In this document: positions 61,974 to 62,327 of the stretch, piece by piece
How positions within the stretch are numbered: the first letter of the stretch is position 1
Layout of the letters: the number at the start of each line of letters is the position of its first letter
NCBI RefSeq assembly: GCF_003584015.1
Contig: NZ_QXFM01000102.1
Span: forward strand, 1 to 62,327
Length of the DNA: 62,327 bases
Reading direction: 5' to 3'
Origin: Aurantiacibacter xanthus
GTDB lineage: Bacteria; Pseudomonadota; Alphaproteobacteria; Sphingomonadales; Sphingomonadaceae
Position numbers and translations under genes: made by a program
Notes under the pieces: generated by a model
Told to the model about the DNA's origin: nothing
The model's input: the letters and a program-made list of their open reading frames with translations, nothing else
Databases searched by the model: none

Positions 61974-62327
61974 GGCTCTGTTGCAAAAATCGTGAAGCTT
62001 GAGCATGCTTGGCGGAGATTGGACGGACGGAACGATGACGGATTTCAAGTGGCGCCATTTCCAGGGTGATGTGATCCTGTGGGCGGTGCGCTGGTATTGT
62101 CGCTATCCGATCAGCTATCGCGACCTTGAGGAAATGCTGGCGGAACGCGGCATTTCGGTCGACCATACGACGATCTATCGCTGGGTCCAGTGCTACGCCC
62201 CGGAGATGGAGAAGCGGCTGCGCTGGTTCTGGCGGCGTGGCTTTGATCCGAGCTGGCGCCTGGATGAAACCTACGTCAAGGTGCGGGGCAAGTGGACCTA
62301 CCTGTACCGGGCAGTCGACAAGCGGGG
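61974..62327 (+). mobile_element. IS6100 (IS6 family), left part; right end outside window
   Basis: The left terminal repeat GGCTCTGTTGCAAA begins at 61974, as in IS6100, and is followed by the transposase gene. The element is complete up to the window edge; its right end and the 8-bp target duplication cannot be seen. IS6100 is widespread on sphingomonad catabolic plasmids and can form composite structures by cointegration. Confidence 0.93.
62035..62327 (+). CDS. tnpA: IS6100 transposase (3' end outside window)
   Basis: The visible 97 residues begin MTDFKWRHFQGDVILWAVRW and include ISYRDLEEMLAERG, HTTIYRWVQ (HTH) and the first catalytic Asp in RLDETYVKVRG of the DDE domain. This agrees with the IS6100 transposase. 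IS6-family enzymes move by replicative cointegration. The rest of the DDE triad lies beyond the window. Confidence 0.95.
   Translation, partial: MTDFKWRHFQGDVILWAVRWYCRYPISYRDLEEMLAERGISVDHTTIYRWVQCYAPEMEKRLRWFWRRGFDPSWRLDETYVKVRGKWTYLYRAVDKR

Overview
The window looks like part of a large self-transmissible element (conjugative plasmid or ICE) of an alphaproteobacterium, most likely a sphingomonad. The reasons are high GC, a dense F/SXT-type transfer operon, a MucR/Ros regulator, DUF736/DUF2493/DUF6437-type accessory genes, and TonB-receptor plus aromatic catabolic cargo. No rRNA, tRNA or CRISPR array was seen. This is judged from the sequence alone, so the species and the plasmid/ICE choice are inference.

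Layout. 1-15.1 kb: mating-pair-formation operon on +, in the order dsbC-like (cut by the window edge), traV, traC, small membrane protein, trbI, S26 peptidase traF/trhF, traW, small membrane protein, traU, trbC, traN, traF, traH, traG. The genes overlap or nearly touch throughout. 14.9-18.8 kb: small genes, an orphan sigma-region-4-like protein, an Xre/RES toxin-antitoxin pair, and a tyrosine recombinase beside two strong palindromes. 19.0-39.0 kb: a catabolic island. It begins at a chimeric junction between a broken bioF and the 3' part of a parE toxin gene. It ends at remnants of a P4-type integrase and an IS701-like transposase. 40.1-44.9 kb: AbiEi/AbiEii system, DUF1810 protein, a possible winged-helix regulator, MucR-like regulator and small unknown genes. 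44.9-51.4 kb: DNA-processing module on -, in the order ribbon-helix-helix protein, TraD coupling ATPase, MobF relaxase, nuclease lipoprotein, with a candidate oriT upstream. 51.6-62.0 kb: plasmid accessory genes, mostly on - and mostly unknown. The last one, a PAPS-reductase-like gene, is cut by an IS6100 copy that runs off the right edge.

How the cargo could work. A TonB receptor and a divergent MalT-type regulator precede a minus-strand operon of a CYP199-like P450, a Tm-1/UPF0261 protein, a three-part biotin-dependent carboxylase (BCCP, biotin carboxylase, carboxyltransferase), a HAD phosphatase, a 4-hydroxybenzoyl-CoA-type thioesterase, a beta-keto-acid cleavage enzyme (BKACE), an SDR, biotin synthase, glutathione-dependent formaldehyde dehydrogenase, ferredoxin, a VOC protein, S-formylglutathione hydrolase, ferredoxin reductase and a broken bioF. 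The parts fit degradation of a methoxylated aryl methyl ketone. Phosphorylation and carboxylation of the ketone would give an aroylacetate. BKACE would then give an aroyl-CoA, the thioesterase an aromatic acid, and the P450 would remove a methyl group as formaldehyde, which is oxidised to formate. This resembles the acetovanillone pathways (Acv of Sphingobium SYK-6, Hpe of Rhodococcus). The carboxyltransferase gene carries an apparent 1-nt deletion, so the pathway is either decaying or the base is a sequencing error.
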